64,000 nucleotides of DNA from Microbacterium sp. LWH7-1.2 (GTDB lineage Bacteria > Actinomycetota > Actinomycetes > Actinomycetales > Microbacteriaceae), in assembly GCF_038397755.1 (NCBI RefSeq), contig NZ_CP151637.1:744001-808000 (forward strand), written 5' to 3'. Below the pieces are notes generated by a model. The model worked only from the letters and a program-made list of their open reading frames with translations, was not told where the DNA came from and did not search any database. Position 1 is the stretch's first letter. Every line of letters begins with the position of its first letter. The translations under genes and the position numbers were made by a program. Below are positions 1 to 9,530 of the stretch, in pieces.

Positions 1-1
1 C

Positions 2-1057
2 GTCCTCCTCGAGCTCAAGACCGTCGCCGATGTCGCGCTCGTCGGCTTCCCTTCGGCGGGCAAGTCGAGCCTCATCGCGGCGATCTCCGCCGCGCGGCCG
101 AAGATCGCCGACTACCCCTTCACCACGCTCCACCCGAACCTGGGCGTCGTGCAGGCGGGAGAGCAGCGCTTCACCGTCGCCGACGTGCCCGGCCTCATCG
201 AGGGCGCGAGCGAGGGCAAGGGCCTGGGCCTGGAGTTCCTCCGTCACGTCGAGCGCTGCACGGCACTCGTCCACGTCCTCGACTGCGCCACGCTCGAGCC
301 GGGTCGCGACCCGCTGAGCGACCTCGATGTAATCCTGGCCGAACTCGCCGCCTATCCGGTGCCCGACGGTCAGCTCCCGCTGCTCGAGCGCCCGCAGCTG
401 GTGGCGCTCAACAAGGTCGACGTCCCCGAGGCGAAGGATCTCGCAGACCTCGTCCGCCCCGACCTCGAGGCCCGCGGCTTCCGCGTGTTCGAGATCTCGA
501 CGGTGAGCCACGAAGGACTGCGACAGCTCTCGTTCGCGCTCGGCGACATCGTCGCGAAGCACCGCGCCGAGCAGGCTGCGGCTCCCGCACCCGAGCGCAT
601 CGTCATCCGGCCGAAGGGCTCGGAGAAGGACTTCTCGGTCCGCGTCGAAGGCGGCACCTACGGCAACATCTACCGCATTCTCGGCGACAAGCCCCTCAAG
701 TGGGTGCAGCAGACCGACTTCCAGAACGAGGAGGCCGTCGGGTACCTCGGCGACCGTCTCGAGAAGCTCGGCGTCGAGGACGAGCTGTTCCGCGCGGGTG
801 CCACGCCTGGCGCGACCGTCGTGATCGGCGAGGGTGACGGCATCGTCTTCGACTGGGAGCCCTCGATCTCTTCGAACGCGGAACTGATGACGGCGCCGCG
901 CGGCACCGATCCGCGCCTGCTGCGCGACAACCGCCGCACGACGTCGGAGCGCCGCGAGCGGTACCACGACATGATGGACGCCAAGTCGGAGGCACGCGCC
1001 GAGCTGGAGGCCGAGCGGATCGCGGAGCGCTACCGCGACCAGGAGGACGCGGAGTGA
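2..1057 (+). CDS. obg: Obg GTPase (5' end missing)
   Basis: Ribosome-assembly GTPase of the Obg/CgtA family; the N-terminal glycine-rich domain and start codon lie before the window. The frame opens at base 2. The P-loop GFPSAGKSS is at about 41-67, the G3 motif [10 protein letters not shown] near 182-211 and the G4 motif NKVD at about 411-422. A C-terminal OCT domain follows (about residues 197-270 of the visible part), then a charged tail. The stop overlaps the GTG of proB by 4 bases (GTGA), so the two are probably translationally coupled. Obg next to proB-proA is a common actinobacterial order. Confidence 0.96.
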   Translation, partial: VLLELKTVADVALVGFPSAGKSSLIAAISAARPKIADYPFTTLHPNLGVVQAGEQRFTVADVPGLIEGASEGKGLGLEFLRHVERCTALVHVLDCATLEPGRDPLSDLDVILAELAAYPVPDGQLPLLERPQLVALNKVDVPEAKDLADLVRPDLEARGFRVFEISTVSHEGLRQLSFALGDIVAKHRAEQAAAPAPERIVIRPKGSEKDFSVRVEGGTYGNIYRILGDKPLKWVQQTDFQNEEAVGYLGDRLEKLGVEDELFRAGATPGATVVIGEGDGIVFDWEPSISSNAELMTAPRGTDPRLLRDNRRTTSERRERYHDMMDAKSEARAELEAERIAERYRDQEDAE

Positions 1058-1896
1058 GCGCACGCGAGCGCAGCGATCTCCCGTTCGCCCGCCGCGTCGT
1101 CGTCAAGGTCGGATCGTCCTCGATCAGCGGCGAGAACGCGCACAAGATCAAGCCGATCGTCGATGCTCTCGCCGCTGCGCACGGACGCGGCACCGAGGTG
1201 GTGCTCGTGTCGTCCGGCGCCATCGCGACGGGCATGCCCTACCTGCTGCTCGACGAGCGTCCGAGTGACCTCGCGACCCAGCAGGCGGCGGCCGCGGTGG
1301 GGCAGAACGTGCTCATCTACCGCTACCAGGAGGCGCTTCGTCCGTTCCGCATCGTCGCCGGCCAGGTGCTCCTGACCGCCGGCGACCTCGAGAACGCGAC
1401 GCACCGCTCCAACGCGCGCCGCGCCATGGAGCGGCTCATGGGCCTGCGCATCCTCCCGATCGTCAATGAGAACGACACGGTCGCGACCCACGAGATCCGT
1501 TTCGGCGACAACGACCGCCTTGCAGCCCTGGTCGCGCAGCTGATCGGAGCGGACGCCCTGGTGCTGCTGAGCGACATCGAGTGCCTGTACACGCGTCCGC
1601 CGGACGAGCCCGGCGCGTTGCCGATCCCGCGCGTGATCTACGGCGACGACCTGCACGGCTTCGAGTTCGGCTCGGTCGTCGTCAACAGCGTCGGCACCGG
1701 GGGAGCGGCGACCAAGGTCTCGGCCGCGCGGCTGGCCGCAGCATCCGGAATCGGGGTCCTCGTCACCAGTGCGGACCTCGTGGGCGAAGCACTGTCGGGC
1801 GACGAGATCGGCACGTGGTTCCAGCCCAACCCGGAGCCGACGGCGCCCGCCGCGACGGGTCCCTTGCGGACCACGGTCGATACACTGGGCGGATGA
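1054..1896 (+). CDS. proB: Glutamate 5-kinase
   Basis: First step of proline synthesis: ATP-dependent phosphorylation of L-glutamate in the cytoplasm. The protein is 280 aa, begins with an amino-acid-kinase VVVKVGSSS motif at about 15-23 and carries the VNENDTVAT region near residue 140. It stops after the kinase domain, so the C-terminal PUA domain present in many ProB proteins (about 367 aa) is absent. The GTG start overlaps the obg stop, and the TGA overlaps the ATG of proA (ATGA). ProA follows directly, as expected for an enzyme pair that hands over an unstable glutamyl phosphate. Confidence 0.95.
   Translation: MSARERSDLPFARRVVVKVGSSSISGENAHKIKPIVDALAAAHGRGTEVVLVSSGAIATGMPYLLLDERPSDLATQQAAAAVGQNVLIYRYQEALRPFRIVAGQVLLTAGDLENATHRSNARRAMERLMGLRILPIVNENDTVATHEIRFGDNDRLAALVAQLIGADALVLLSDIECLYTRPPDEPGALPIPRVIYGDDLHGFEFGSVVVNSVGTGGAATKVSAARLAAASGIGVLVTSADLVGEALSGDEIGTWFQPNPEPTAPAATGPLRTTVDTLGG
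1881..1886 (+). promoter_or_regulatory. Candidate -10 box for proA inside proB
   Basis: TACACT lies 6 nt before the proA ATG, the same spacing as the leaderless promoters listed elsewhere in this window. It would allow proA to be made apart from proB. No convincing -35 is visible. Confidence 0.45.
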
Positions 1897-3152
1897 CCAC
1901 CACCGCCACGACGGCACGCGAACGGATGCTGCTCGCCAAGGATGCGGCGCGCAGCATCGGTCTCCTCGGCGACGACGCGAAGCGCGATGCGCTCCTCTCG
2001 ATCGCCGACGCGATCGAGGCCGCGGCGCCGGAGATCGTGGCGGCCAATGCGGGTGACCTCCGCCGCGGCACCGAGACCGGGCTCTCGACCGCACTGCAGG
2101 ACCGTCTGCGGCTCGATGAGCCGCGCGTCGCCTCTCTCGCCGCAGCGGTGCGCGAGATCGCCGCACTGCCGGACCCCGTCGGCCGCGTACTCGACGAGCG
2201 GATGCTGGAGAACGGCGTGTCGCTCACCAAGATCGCCGTGCCGTTCGGCGTGGTGGGCTCCATCTACGAGGCCCGGCCCAACGTCACCGTCGACATCGCC
2301 GCCCTCGCCCTGCGCTCGGGCAACGCGGTCGTGCTGCGGGGCGGCACAGCCGCCGAGCACACCAACGCGGCCCTCGTCCGCGCCATGCGCGGCGCGCTGG
2401 CCGACCAGGGCATCGACCCGGAAGCCATCCAGACGGTGGACGAGTTCGGCCGCGAGGGAGCCCGCGAGCTGATGCACGCACGCGGCATCGTGGACGTGCT
2501 GGTGCCGCGCGGCAGCGCGCAGCTGATCGAGACGGTCGTGACCGAGTCCTCGGTCCCCGTCATCGAGACTGGCGCCGGCGTGGTGCACATCGTCCTCGAT
2601 GAGTCGGCGCCGTTGGACTGGGCGCGCGACATCGTGGTGAACGCCAAGACCCAGCGGCCGAGCGTGTGCAACGCCGTCGAGACCGTCCTCGTGCACCGGG
2701 GGGCCGCCGACCGCCTGGTCGGCCCGGTCGTGGCGGCCCTGCAGCAGAGCGGCGTCACCGTCCACGGCGACGAGACCGTCGAGCGGCTCGCGGCGGGCGT
2801 CACCCCGGCGACCGACGAGGACTGGGCGACCGAGTACCTCAGCCTCGATCTCGCGATGCGTGTCGTTGACGACCTGGACGGCGCGCTCGAGCACATCCGC
2901 CGGTATTCGACCCACCACACCGAGTCGATCGTGACGCAGGATGCCGCCAACGAGGCCCGCTTCCTCGCCGAGGTCGATTCCGCCGTGGTGATGACCAACA
3001 CGTCGACGCGGTTCACCGACGGCGGCGAGTTCGGCTTCGGCGCCGAGGTCGGCATCTCCACCCAGAAGCTGCATGCGCGCGGCCCGATGGGGCTCGCTGA
3101 GCTCACGAGCTCGAAGTGGCTCGCGCGGGGTGCCGGGCAGGTCCGCGCGTAA
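1893..3152 (+). CDS. proA: Gamma-glutamyl phosphate reductase
   Basis: NADPH-dependent reductase making glutamate-5-semialdehyde, the second step of proline synthesis. The 419-aa length matches the family (about 417). It has the aldehyde-dehydrogenase-like fold, with IYEARPNVTVD near residue 125 and the catalytic-cysteine region KTQRPSVCNAVETV near residues 250-265. The frame stays open upstream into proB, but the ATG at 1893 overlaps the proB stop and gives the usual N-terminus ([13 protein letters not shown]). Confidence 0.96.
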   Translation: MTTTATTARERMLLAKDAARSIGLLGDDAKRDALLSIADAIEAAAPEIVAANAGDLRRGTETGLSTALQDRLRLDEPRVASLAAAVREIAALPDPVGRVLDERMLENGVSLTKIAVPFGVVGSIYEARPNVTVDIAALALRSGNAVVLRGGTAAEHTNAALVRAMRGALADQGIDPEAIQTVDEFGREGARELMHARGIVDVLVPRGSAQLIETVVTESSVPVIETGAGVVHIVLDESAPLDWARDIVVNAKTQRPSVCNAVETVLVHRGAADRLVGPVVAALQQSGVTVHGDETVERLAAGVTPATDEDWATEYLSLDLAMRVVDDLDGALEHIRRYSTHHTESIVTQDAANEARFLAEVDSAVVMTNTSTRFTDGGEFGFGAEVGISTQKLHARGPMGLAELTSSKWLARGAGQVRA

Positions 3153-3206
3153 CGGAATAGACTTGTCCAGTCCTGCGCCCCAGAGGCGAACCCGAACGGA
3201 GCCCGA

Positions 3207-3431
3207 ATGACACTCGTCACGATCATCGCCCTCGCCGCCGAAGAGTCGGAGCACCATGGCAACGTCGCCCTCGAGACCGTCGGGTACGGCATCACCGCGA
3301 TCGTGGTCTTCGCCGCTCTGGCGATCGTGACGCTGTCGTACCGCAACGTGGCGAACCGCCACGCGCACAAGGCCGAGGCGTACGCCAGGGCTCACGCGAA
3401 CGACGTCCAGCGAGCGGGGCACGGCCACTAA
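3207..3431 (+). CDS. Small single-span membrane protein
   Basis: A 74-aa protein of unknown function. Residues about 25-46 form one hydrophobic helix (GYGITAIVVFAALAIVTLSY). The N-terminal part has a short acidic/histidine patch (EESEHHGN) and the C-terminal tail is rich in His, Ala and basic residues, ending HGH. The ATG is preceded by a purine-rich GAACGGAGCC stretch. It lies between proA and nadD with a 9-base gap to nadD and is probably co-transcribed with it. A TAGACT hexamer at about 3158-3163 could be its -10 box. Confidence 0.75.
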   Translation: MTLVTIIALAAEESEHHGNVALETVGYGITAIVVFAALAIVTLSYRNVANRHAHKAEAYARAHANDVQRAGHGH

Positions 3432-3440
3432 GGCTGCTGC

Positions 3441-4037
3441 ATGTCCTTGGCGACAGCCCCGAGAGTCGGGGTCATGGGCGGCACGTTCGACCCGATCCAT
3501 CACGGGCACCTGGTCGCCGCCAGCGAGGTGGCGCAGTGGTTCGACCTCGACGAGGTCGTCTTCGTGCCGACGGGCGAGCCCTGGCAGAAGGCAGACGTCT
3601 CGCCGAGCGAGCATCGCTATCTCATGACGGTCATCGCCACGGCATCCAACCCGCGATTCACGGTCAGCCGCGTCGACATCGACCGCGACGGTCCCACCTA
3701 CACCATCGACACGCTCCGCGATCTGAAGGCCCAGCGCCCGGACGCGGAGCTGTTCTTCATCACCGGTGCCGACGCCATAGCGCAAATTCTCAGTTGGAGG
3801 GACCATGATGAGTTGTGGGACCTCGCCCACTTCGTCGCGGTGTCCAGGCCCGGTCACGTTCTGAACACCGACGGTCTGCCGAGCGACGACGTCAGTCAGC
3901 TCGAGATCCCCGCCCTCGCGATCTCATCGACGGATTGCCGTGACCGAGTTCAGCGAGGACACCCCGTGTGGTACCTCGTGCCCGACGGGGTCGTCCAATA
4001 CATTGCGAAGCACCATCTCTACCGGAGCAAGGAATGA
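3441..4037 (+). CDS. nadD: Nicotinate-nucleotide adenylyltransferase
   Basis: Transfers AMP from ATP to nicotinate mononucleotide to give deamido-NAD in NAD synthesis. The 198-aa protein has the nucleotidyltransferase signature [12 protein letters not shown] at about 13-24 and the C-terminal ISST motif ([11 protein letters not shown]), with ISSTDCR in place of the common ISSTAIR. The ATG at 3441 follows the small membrane protein closely. Its stop overlaps the ATG of the next gene (ATGA), and rsfS lies one gene further on. The nadD-rsfS linkage is common, here interrupted by one extra gene. Confidence 0.95.
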   Translation: MSLATAPRVGVMGGTFDPIHHGHLVAASEVAQWFDLDEVVFVPTGEPWQKADVSPSEHRYLMTVIATASNPRFTVSRVDIDRDGPTYTIDTLRDLKAQRPDAELFFITGADAIAQILSWRDHDELWDLAHFVAVSRPGHVLNTDGLPSDDVSQLEIPALAISSTDCRDRVQRGHPVWYLVPDGVVQYIAKHHLYRSKE

Positions 4038-5248
4038 GTACACCCGAGCACCCGGCGACGCCAGCCCTCACACGTAAGCAGATCCGCGAGCTGCGGAACA
4101 CGGGATCTACACCCGTCATCACCGTGACGCCGGACGACGGCGAGGCCTCCGAGGCTCCCGCGTCCGTCGCGGCGCCCCCGGTCGAGGCCACCCCGTCGAT
4201 ACCGCCGCCTATGCCGGTGGCCTCCGCGCCGTTCCCTCGACCGTCCGAGCCCGCCGCCGTGGCGCCGGCACCGGTTCCCGACTCCGCCGTCGACCTGGGC
4301 GTGTCGCCGCTCACGCGCCGCCAGGCTCGGCAGCAGGAGCGCATCCGCACCGCGTCGGTCCCCGTGATCACGCCGGAGGTCGTCGCCGCACACGCCGCCG
4401 CCACGGGCGGCAGCGCCCCGACGTTCGCGTTCCCCGTCGCCCCGCCGCCCGTGGCGCCGTTCGACGAGCCCGCACCGTCGCTCTTCACACCCCCTCACGA
4501 CGAGACGCAGGTGTCGACCGACAGCGGCATCCACGCGCTTTTCGGCATTCCGCGGGAGACCGAAGCCGCGCCGGCCGCTACGCCGAACAGGCAGCAAGCC
4601 GTGCCCGCGGCACCCGTCCCGGTACCCCCCTTCGCGGCGGAGCCGGCGGAGCCGGCGGCGTCCGAGGTCGAGGAGCGTTCGTTCGACAACGGATTCGGCA
4701 CCACTGCGATCGACGAAGCCGAAGCGCCCGCCGCGGCGCCGAAGGCGGTCAACCCGCTTCTGGGTGCGAGCCTGCTCGACGAGGCACCGGCCGCCGCTCA
4801 ACCCGCCGCGGTCGAGTTCCCGCCGTCGTTCGACCAGCTGCTGACACGTACCACCGGCGCCATCGCGATCCCCAACGCACTGATCGTGTCGCAGGCCCCC
4901 GAGGTCGCGCCACTGGTGGCGCCCGTCACCGCGACCGGCGAGGTCATCGTCACCGGCACGTTCAACCTGCCTGAGGGCCTCGGCTCCACAGGCCACGCCA
5001 AGGGCACCGCCGACGGCAAGGAGATCGACGCGACGCTCGTCGACGGCGAGCTGCCCTCGCACTCCTCGCCGACGCCGATCGCCGCGAGCTCCGCCGTCAG
5101 CACCGCGAAGGCGCCCGGCGACGTCATCAAGCCGCCGGTGCCCGAGAAGGGCGGCAAGCTCATGATGTCCCTCGCGATCACCGCGGGCGTACTGGCCCTC
5201 GCGCTCGTGGGCGTTCTGATCCTCGCCTTCGTGACAGGAGTCTTCTGA
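4034..5248 (+). CDS. Pro/Ala-rich C-terminally anchored protein with an internal repeat
   Basis: A 404-aa protein with no function I can assign. Most of it is low-complexity Pro/Ala/Glu sequence, probably disordered. The last ~29 residues (from about 376) form one hydrophobic helix, which suggests a tail-anchored protein with the bulk in the cytoplasm. Two similar basic segments occur at residues 11-30 ([20 protein letters not shown]) and 92-113 (PLTRRQAR, then PVIT), an internal duplication of an LTRxQxR...PVIT unit. It overlaps nadD by ATGA at its start and rsfS by one base at its end, so it sits within the NAD/ribosome-silencing operon. Confidence 0.82.
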   Translation: MSTPEHPATPALTRKQIRELRNTGSTPVITVTPDDGEASEAPASVAAPPVEATPSIPPPMPVASAPFPRPSEPAAVAPAPVPDSAVDLGVSPLTRRQARQQERIRTASVPVITPEVVAAHAAATGGSAPTFAFPVAPPPVAPFDEPAPSLFTPPHDETQVSTDSGIHALFGIPRETEAAPAATPNRQQAVPAAPVPVPPFAAEPAEPAASEVEERSFDNGFGTTAIDEAEAPAAAPKAVNPLLGASLLDEAPAAAQPAAVEFPPSFDQLLTRTTGAIAIPNALIVSQAPEVAPLVAPVTATGEVIVTGTFNLPEGLGSTGHAKGTADGKEIDATLVDGELPSHSSPTPIAASSAVSTAKAPGDVIKPPVPEKGGKLMMSLAITAGVLALALVGVLILAFVTGVF

Positions 5249-5628
5249 TGGTGGCGAGCGCGCAGTCGCACGATATGCTCCAGACCGCTGCGGCAGCGGC
5301 CGACGCGAAGGGCGGCGAGGATCTCGTCGCGCTCGACGTGTCGGAGCCGCTTCCGCTGGTCGACATCTTCCTACTCGTCACGGGCCGCAGCGAGCGCAAC
5401 GTCGCGGCGATCGCCGACGAGATCGAGGACAAGCTGCTCGAGGCGGGCCACAAGCGCCTGCGTCGCGAAGGCCGTGAGGAGTCCCGGTGGATCCTCATCG
5501 ACTTCGGCAACCTCGTGGTGCACGTGTTCCACGAGCAGGAGCGCGTCTACTACGGCCTCGAGCGACTGTGGAAGGACTGCCCCGTGGTTCCGATCACCCT
5601 TCCCGCGCGGGCGACTGCCGAAGAGTGA
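5248..5628 (+). CDS. rsfS: Ribosomal silencing factor RsfS
   Basis: Binds ribosomal protein uL14 on the 50S subunit and blocks subunit joining during starvation. The 126-aa length fits the family. Typical features are the DIFLLVTGRSERNV segment (about 38-51), the GW-like REESRWILIDFGNLVVHVF segment (about 76-94) and the YYGLERLW end motif. The ATG shares one base with the stop of the preceding gene. It is the last protein gene of the obg-to-rsfS block and is followed by tRNA-Ala. Confidence 0.95.
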   Translation: MVASAQSHDMLQTAAAAADAKGGEDLVALDVSEPLPLVDIFLLVTGRSERNVAAIADEIEDKLLEAGHKRLRREGREESRWILIDFGNLVVHVFHEQERVYYGLERLWKDCPVVPITLPARATAEE

Positions 5629-5699
5629 TCCTGGTACGGATCACCCCTCGGAGTGTTGTAAGCTAGACGAGTTGCCCCGCGAGAGCGGGAACAGCGTCT

Positions 5700-5775
5700 G
5701 GGCCTGTGGCGCAGCTGGTAGCGCACCTGCATGGCATGCAGGGGGTCAGGGGTTCGAGTCCCCTCAGGTCCACCA
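5700..5775 (+). tRNA. tRNA-Ala (anticodon GGC)
   Basis: A complete 76-nt cloverleaf. The acceptor stem is GGGCCUG/CAGGUCC with the G3-U70 pair that is the main alanine identity element. The anticodon stem CCUGC/GCAGG encloses the loop AUGGCAU, anticodon GGC. The T arm is AGGGG-TTCGAGT-CCCCT, and the CCA end is encoded. A possible -10 (TAAGCT, 5659-5664) and a small GNRA hairpin (5676-5689) lie upstream in the probable precursor leader. Confidence 0.97.
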
Positions 5776-5802
5776 AAACTCCCGGTAAAGCACCGAATCT
5801 TC

Positions 5803-5820
5803 ACTCCCTGATCAGGGAGT
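5803..5820. terminator. 18-bp perfect palindrome after tRNA-Ala
   Basis: ACTCCCTGATCAGGGAGT is a perfect 18-bp palindrome 27 nt after the tRNA, followed by a T-containing TTGGATGTTT stretch. It lies between the plus-strand tRNA and the convergent minus-strand GH15 gene, so it may end transcription from either side. A protein-binding site is the alternative. Confidence 0.45.
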
Positions 5821-5930
5821 TTGGATGTTTGGCAGTCGTCTGCTGGACACTTCGCCAGGTCGCCGCAGTGCGCTCTCGCACCTTCTTGGAGTATCTCGAA
5901 GGTGCTCGACAACCCCCGCGCACCCTCGCT

Positions 5931-7868
5931 CTATGGACGGCGTCGGCACCTCGGGTCCGGGACACGGGAACGACCCTCGTTGGCCGAGCTTGCCACCGAG
6001 CTGAAGTTTCCGTCCGGACGATCTACGACCCGCGGCAGACGCGCGCACGAATCCATGTCGCGCAGCGCGATGGCGGCTTCGATCAGCGCGGCGTGAGTCA
6101 GCGCTTGGGGGAAATTGCCGAGCTGGGCGCCGCTGTCCGGGTCCATTTCCTCCGCGAAGAGGCCGAGCCCCGTCGCGCGGGTCAGCAGCTGCTCGAACAC
6201 CTCGAGCGCTTCTTCTCGTCGATCGGAGCACGCGAGGGCGCGGACCAGCCAGAAGGAGCACGGGAGGAACGCTCCTTCGCTGCCATGCAGCCCGTCCCGG
6301 CCGGGAGGGTAGCGGTAGAGCAGTGGACCGCCGGCGCCGAGGCGGACCCGGATCGCATCGACCGTGCCGCGAACCCGGGGAGAGGTCGCATCCTCGAGGC
6401 CGATCACGGGTAGCACGAGCAGCGCCGCATCGAGGTCGTCCGCTCCGTAGCTGCGGGTGTAGCACCCGGCCGCCTCGTCGAACCCCTGCGTCCGGACGTC
6501 GGCGGCGATCGCGTCGCGCGCGGTGAGCCACCGTTCCCGGCGGCGCGCCGACAGCGGGTGCGTCTGCCCGATCCGCAGCGCCCGGTCGAGGGCCAGCCAG
6601 CCCATCAGCTTCGAGTGCACGTACTGCGCCTCTGTGCTTCGCACCTCCCAGATCCCGGAGTCCGGGTCTCGCCACCGCCGAGCCACCTCGTCGGCGTAGC
6701 CTCGCATCGTGCGCCAGGTCTCGCCGTAGAGCCGCCCGTGGCGCTGCGTCATCAGCCACGCCGCCTCCAGCACCCAGCCGTAGCCGTCGAGTTGGTGCTG
6801 GTCCGCGGCTGCGTTGCCGACCCGGACGGGAACGCTCCCCGCATAGCCCGACCAGTGTCCGAGCACCCGCTCCCGCGGGGCGGGCCTGCCATCCACGGTG
6901 AGCAGCACGGGCAGGCGGGGTCGCTTCAGGCGGCTCGCGTGCAGCAGCCACCAGAAGAAGCCCTGCGCTTCGTGCTCCTTGCCGAGCTTGAGGAAGGCGC
7001 CGACGCCGATGCTCGCATCACGCGGCCAGGCGTAGCGGTAGTCCCAGTTGCGCTCGCCACCCAGGCGCTCCGGCAGCGACGTCGTCGGCGCGGCGACCGG
7101 CGCCCCCGATGGGGCGTAGGTCAGCAGCCGGAGCGTCACCGCGCTGCGGACGACGGCCGAGCGGTACGGAACAGCGGGATCGATCTCCGCCGCCCAGGCC
7201 AGCCACCTCCCCTCGTCGTCGAGCAGCAGGCTCCAGGCGGCCTCCGGGTCGACGTGGACGATGGGCTCGCGGTGAGCGATCCCGAGCGCCATTGTGACGT
7301 CCTCACCCTCCCTCAGCCGGACAGTGGTGGCGCGCCCGGGTGTGATCGCTTCTGGGTGCGACGTGCTGAGCGAAAGCGCCAGGGCGTCCCATTCGCACAC
7401 GAGCGCGTGGCGGTCACGCCGCACGCGGGGCAGCCGGAAGCGGGCGCCCAAGCGGGGATCGAAGTCGACAGCGGCGTCGACCGATCCCCCCTGGACCGAG
7501 AGGCGGCGGACGAGCAGCGTCGACGGCAGGAGCCGTCCGGCAAGCTCGGCCACCATTCCCTCCGTGAGCGTCAGCCGTGCGTCGCCGACCTGCCACGTCG
7601 TCGCCAACGTCGCGCTGTCTCCGCGGTATCGCCGTTCGACGACAGGGGCCTCCATGGCAGGTCCCATCCGGAAGCTCCCGGCCGACGCGCCCCCGACGAG
7701 CCGGCCGAAGACCGGCGGCCCGTCGAATCGCGGCACACACAGCCAGTCCACGGATCCCGCAGCGGAGATGAGTGCCGCGGTGCGGGTGTCTCCGACCAGG
7801 CCGTACTCCGCGAGCGGAATCACGGCGTGCGGCACGTCGCCGTCTCTCGCACCGGTCGGCTGTCGCAT
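5931..7868 (-). CDS. Glycoside hydrolase family 15 (glucoamylase/trehalase-like)
   Basis: Probable inverting alpha-glucosidase of family GH15, hydrolysing starch oligosaccharides or trehalose; the substrate cannot be decided from sequence. The protein is 645 aa: an N-terminal beta-sandwich domain (about 1-260), then an (alpha/alpha)6 barrel with GERNWDYRYAWPRDAS at 271-286. Probable catalytic acid is Glu408 (GIWEVR) and base Glu531 (EGAFLPCSFW). No signal peptide is seen, so it should act inside the cell. The last ~40 residues look unconserved. It is the last gene of the regulator-transaldolase operon; its ATG follows the stop of the preceding membrane protein by one base. Confidence 0.9.
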   Translation of the reverse strand: MRQPTGARDGDVPHAVIPLAEYGLVGDTRTAALISAAGSVDWLCVPRFDGPPVFGRLVGGASAGSFRMGPAMEAPVVERRYRGDSATLATTWQVGDARLTLTEGMVAELAGRLLPSTLLVRRLSVQGGSVDAAVDFDPRLGARFRLPRVRRDRHALVCEWDALALSLSTSHPEAITPGRATTVRLREGEDVTMALGIAHREPIVHVDPEAAWSLLLDDEGRWLAWAAEIDPAVPYRSAVVRSAVTLRLLTYAPSGAPVAAPTTSLPERLGGERNWDYRYAWPRDASIGVGAFLKLGKEHEAQGFFWWLLHASRLKRPRLPVLLTVDGRPAPRERVLGHWSGYAGSVPVRVGNAAADQHQLDGYGWVLEAAWLMTQRHGRLYGETWRTMRGYADEVARRWRDPDSGIWEVRSTEAQYVHSKLMGWLALDRALRIGQTHPLSARRRERWLTARDAIAADVRTQGFDEAAGCYTRSYGADDLDAALLVLPVIGLEDATSPRVRGTVDAIRVRLGAGGPLLYRYPPGRDGLHGSEGAFLPCSFWLVRALACSDRREEALEVFEQLLTRATGLGLFAEEMDPDSGAQLGNFPQALTHAALIEAAIALRDMDSCARLPRVVDRPDGNFSSVASSANEGRSRVPDPRCRRRP

Positions 7869-7869
7869 C

Positions 7870-8364
7870 TCAGCCTCCCGTGCCCAGCAGCAGACCGAGT
7901 GTCGAGCCGTACAGGACGTGCGCGAGCACGGCCACGGTGGGACTCTGGTAGCCGTAGTTCAGCGCCAGGAGTCCCGGCGGCTCGAGCACCGCGATGCTGG
8001 ACGGACCGGCGCGCTCGGACGCCATCCGCGGATGCACGCCGGGAAGGAGGGGCAGGATCACGAGCAGCGCCACCGCTACGTGCAGCAGTCCGAGCAGTCC
8101 GCCGAGCCACCAGGTCGCGGTTTCGAGCACCGCGAACGCGGCCGCGTAACCGAGGGCGAAGACCTGCCCGGCGGCTAGGTGGAGGAAGAATCCGAGAACG
8201 CGCGCGCTGTCGGGATCCTCGGTGAGCATCGTGCCGAGCACGAGCGGCAGGTCGAGGCGCGTCAACCCAGCGAGCTGGGCTCCGATGAGCACGGCGGTCA
8301 GCGCGGATGTCGCGAGCAGTCCGAAGAGCGCCCACCCGGTCCAGTCGATGGCAAGACCGCTCAT
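7870..8364 (-). CDS. Four-helix integral membrane protein
   Basis: A 164-aa protein with about four hydrophobic segments (near residues 11-31, 56-80, 82-103 and 138-160) and short loops. I do not recognise the family. The ATG at 8364 gives MSGLAIDWTGWALFG and lies 23 bases after transaldolase. The end is one base from the GH15 start, so it belongs to the same transcript. Conservation of the gene between transaldolase and GH15 would suggest a link to central carbon metabolism, but nothing in the sequence proves it. Confidence 0.8.
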   Translation of the reverse strand: MSGLAIDWTGWALFGLLATSALTAVLIGAQLAGLTRLDLPLVLGTMLTEDPDSARVLGFFLHLAAGQVFALGYAAAFAVLETATWWLGGLLGLLHVAVALLVILPLLPGVHPRMASERAGPSSIAVLEPPGLLALNYGYQSPTVAVLAHVLYGSTLGLLLGTGG

Positions 8365-8387
8365 GGCTGCCCCCTTGTCGGCCGCCT

Positions 8388-9530
8388 TCAGCGCTCGGTG
8401 CGAGCATCCGCCCGCGCCGGCGCGTTCTCCTCGAGCGCCTGTCGCACACCCTCGAGGAGTTCGTTCCAGGACGCTCCGAACTTCTCGATGCCCTCCCGCT
8501 CCAGGGTCTCCATCGCGTCGTCGTAGGAGATCCCGATCTCGGCAAGGGCGTCGAGGTGCGCCCGCGCGTCCTCGTAGGTGCCGACGATGGCGTTCCGGCG
8601 GATGATGCCGTGATCGAAGGTCGCCTCCAGCGTCTTCTCCGGCATCGTGTTGACCACATTCGGAGCGACGAGCTCTTCGATGTAGCGGGTGTCCCGCACG
8701 TCGGGACTCTTGACGCCGGTCGAGGCCCAGAGGGGCCGCTGCGGGTTCGCGCCCGCCGATGCAAGCGCGCGCCAGCGCGGAGACCGCTGCGATTCCTCGA
8801 ACGCCTGGTAAGCCAGGCGCGCGTTGGCGATGCCGGCTCCCCCCTTCAGCCGTTCGGCAGCCGGCCCGCCGCGAGCGTCGAGCCTCTTGTCGATCTCGAC
8901 GTCGACCCGTGAGACGAAGAACGACGCCACGGAGTGGATCCCGTCCAGGTCCCGTCCCGACTCCAAGGCTCGCTCGAGGCCGGTGAGATACGCGTCGATG
9001 ACCTGCCTGAAGCGGTTGAGGCTGAAGATCAGAGTGACATTGATGCTGATGCCGTCGGCGATGCATTCGGTGATGGCCTGGAGGCCGGCATCCGTGGCCG
9101 GAATCTTGATGTAGGCGTTCGGCCGTCCGACCGCCGCGAGGAGCATCCTCGCCTCCTCGACGGTCGCCGCCGCGTCGTGGGCGACGGTAGGGCTGACCTC
9201 GATCGACACCCGTCCGTCGACACCGGCCGTGGCATCGAAGATCGGCCGGAAGGCGTCGCAGGCATCGCGCACATCCGCGGTGATGAGGGCGAAGACCGCC
9301 TCCTTCGGCACGGTGCCCTTCCGGGCGAGCGCTCTCACTTGGGCGCCGTACGCGTCGCCGTTGTGTACCGCCGTGGCGAAGATCGTCGGGTTGGTGGTGA
9401 TGCCGACCACGTCTCGCTCGGCGATCAGCCGGTCGAGGTTCCAGGAGTGGATCCGCTCCCGGGAGAGGTCGTCCAACCAGATGCTGACGCCGGCAGCTGA
9501 CAGCGCAGCCGTGGGACTGACGTCGTTCAT
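8388..9530 (-). CDS. tal: Transaldolase
   Basis: Non-oxidative pentose phosphate enzyme moving a dihydroxyacetone unit from sedoheptulose-7-P to glyceraldehyde-3-P. The 380-aa size fits the actinobacterial long form. The family segment GITTNPTIF is at about 43-51, and the Schiff-base lysine is probably Lys142 in [10 protein letters not shown]. The ATG overlaps the stop of the upstream regulator (ATGA), so expression is coupled to it. In many actinobacteria tal is next to tkt and zwf; here it is apart from them, in an operon with its own putative regulator and GH15, which suggests a second, condition-specific transaldolase. Confidence 0.95.
   Translation of the reverse strand: MNDVSPTAALSAAGVSIWLDDLSRERIHSWNLDRLIAERDVVGITTNPTIFATAVHNGDAYGAQVRALARKGTVPKEAVFALITADVRDACDAFRPIFDATAGVDGRVSIEVSPTVAHDAAATVEEARMLLAAVGRPNAYIKIPATDAGLQAITECIADGISINVTLIFSLNRFRQVIDAYLTGLERALESGRDLDGIHSVASFFVSRVDVEIDKRLDARGGPAAERLKGGAGIANARLAYQAFEESQRSPRWRALASAGANPQRPLWASTGVKSPDVRDTRYIEELVAPNVVNTMPEKTLEATFDHGIIRRNAIVGTYEDARAHLDALAEIGISYDDAMETLEREGIEKFGASWNELLEGVRQALEENAPARADARTER

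Noticed and set aside
1638..3857. 739-codon minus-strand open frame opposite proB-proA-nadD
   Set aside because: It is the antisense shadow expected in very GC-rich coding DNA; the product is Arg/His/Asp-rich and matches no family, while the plus strand holds conserved genes.
5700..5820. Attachment site of an integrated element at tRNA-Ala
   Set aside because: No direct repeat of the tRNA 3' end and no integrase gene were seen in the window.
5706..6413. Plus-strand frame starting inside tRNA-Ala
   Set aside because: It begins in the tRNA and runs opposite the GH15 3' end; no ribosome-binding site and no family-like segment.
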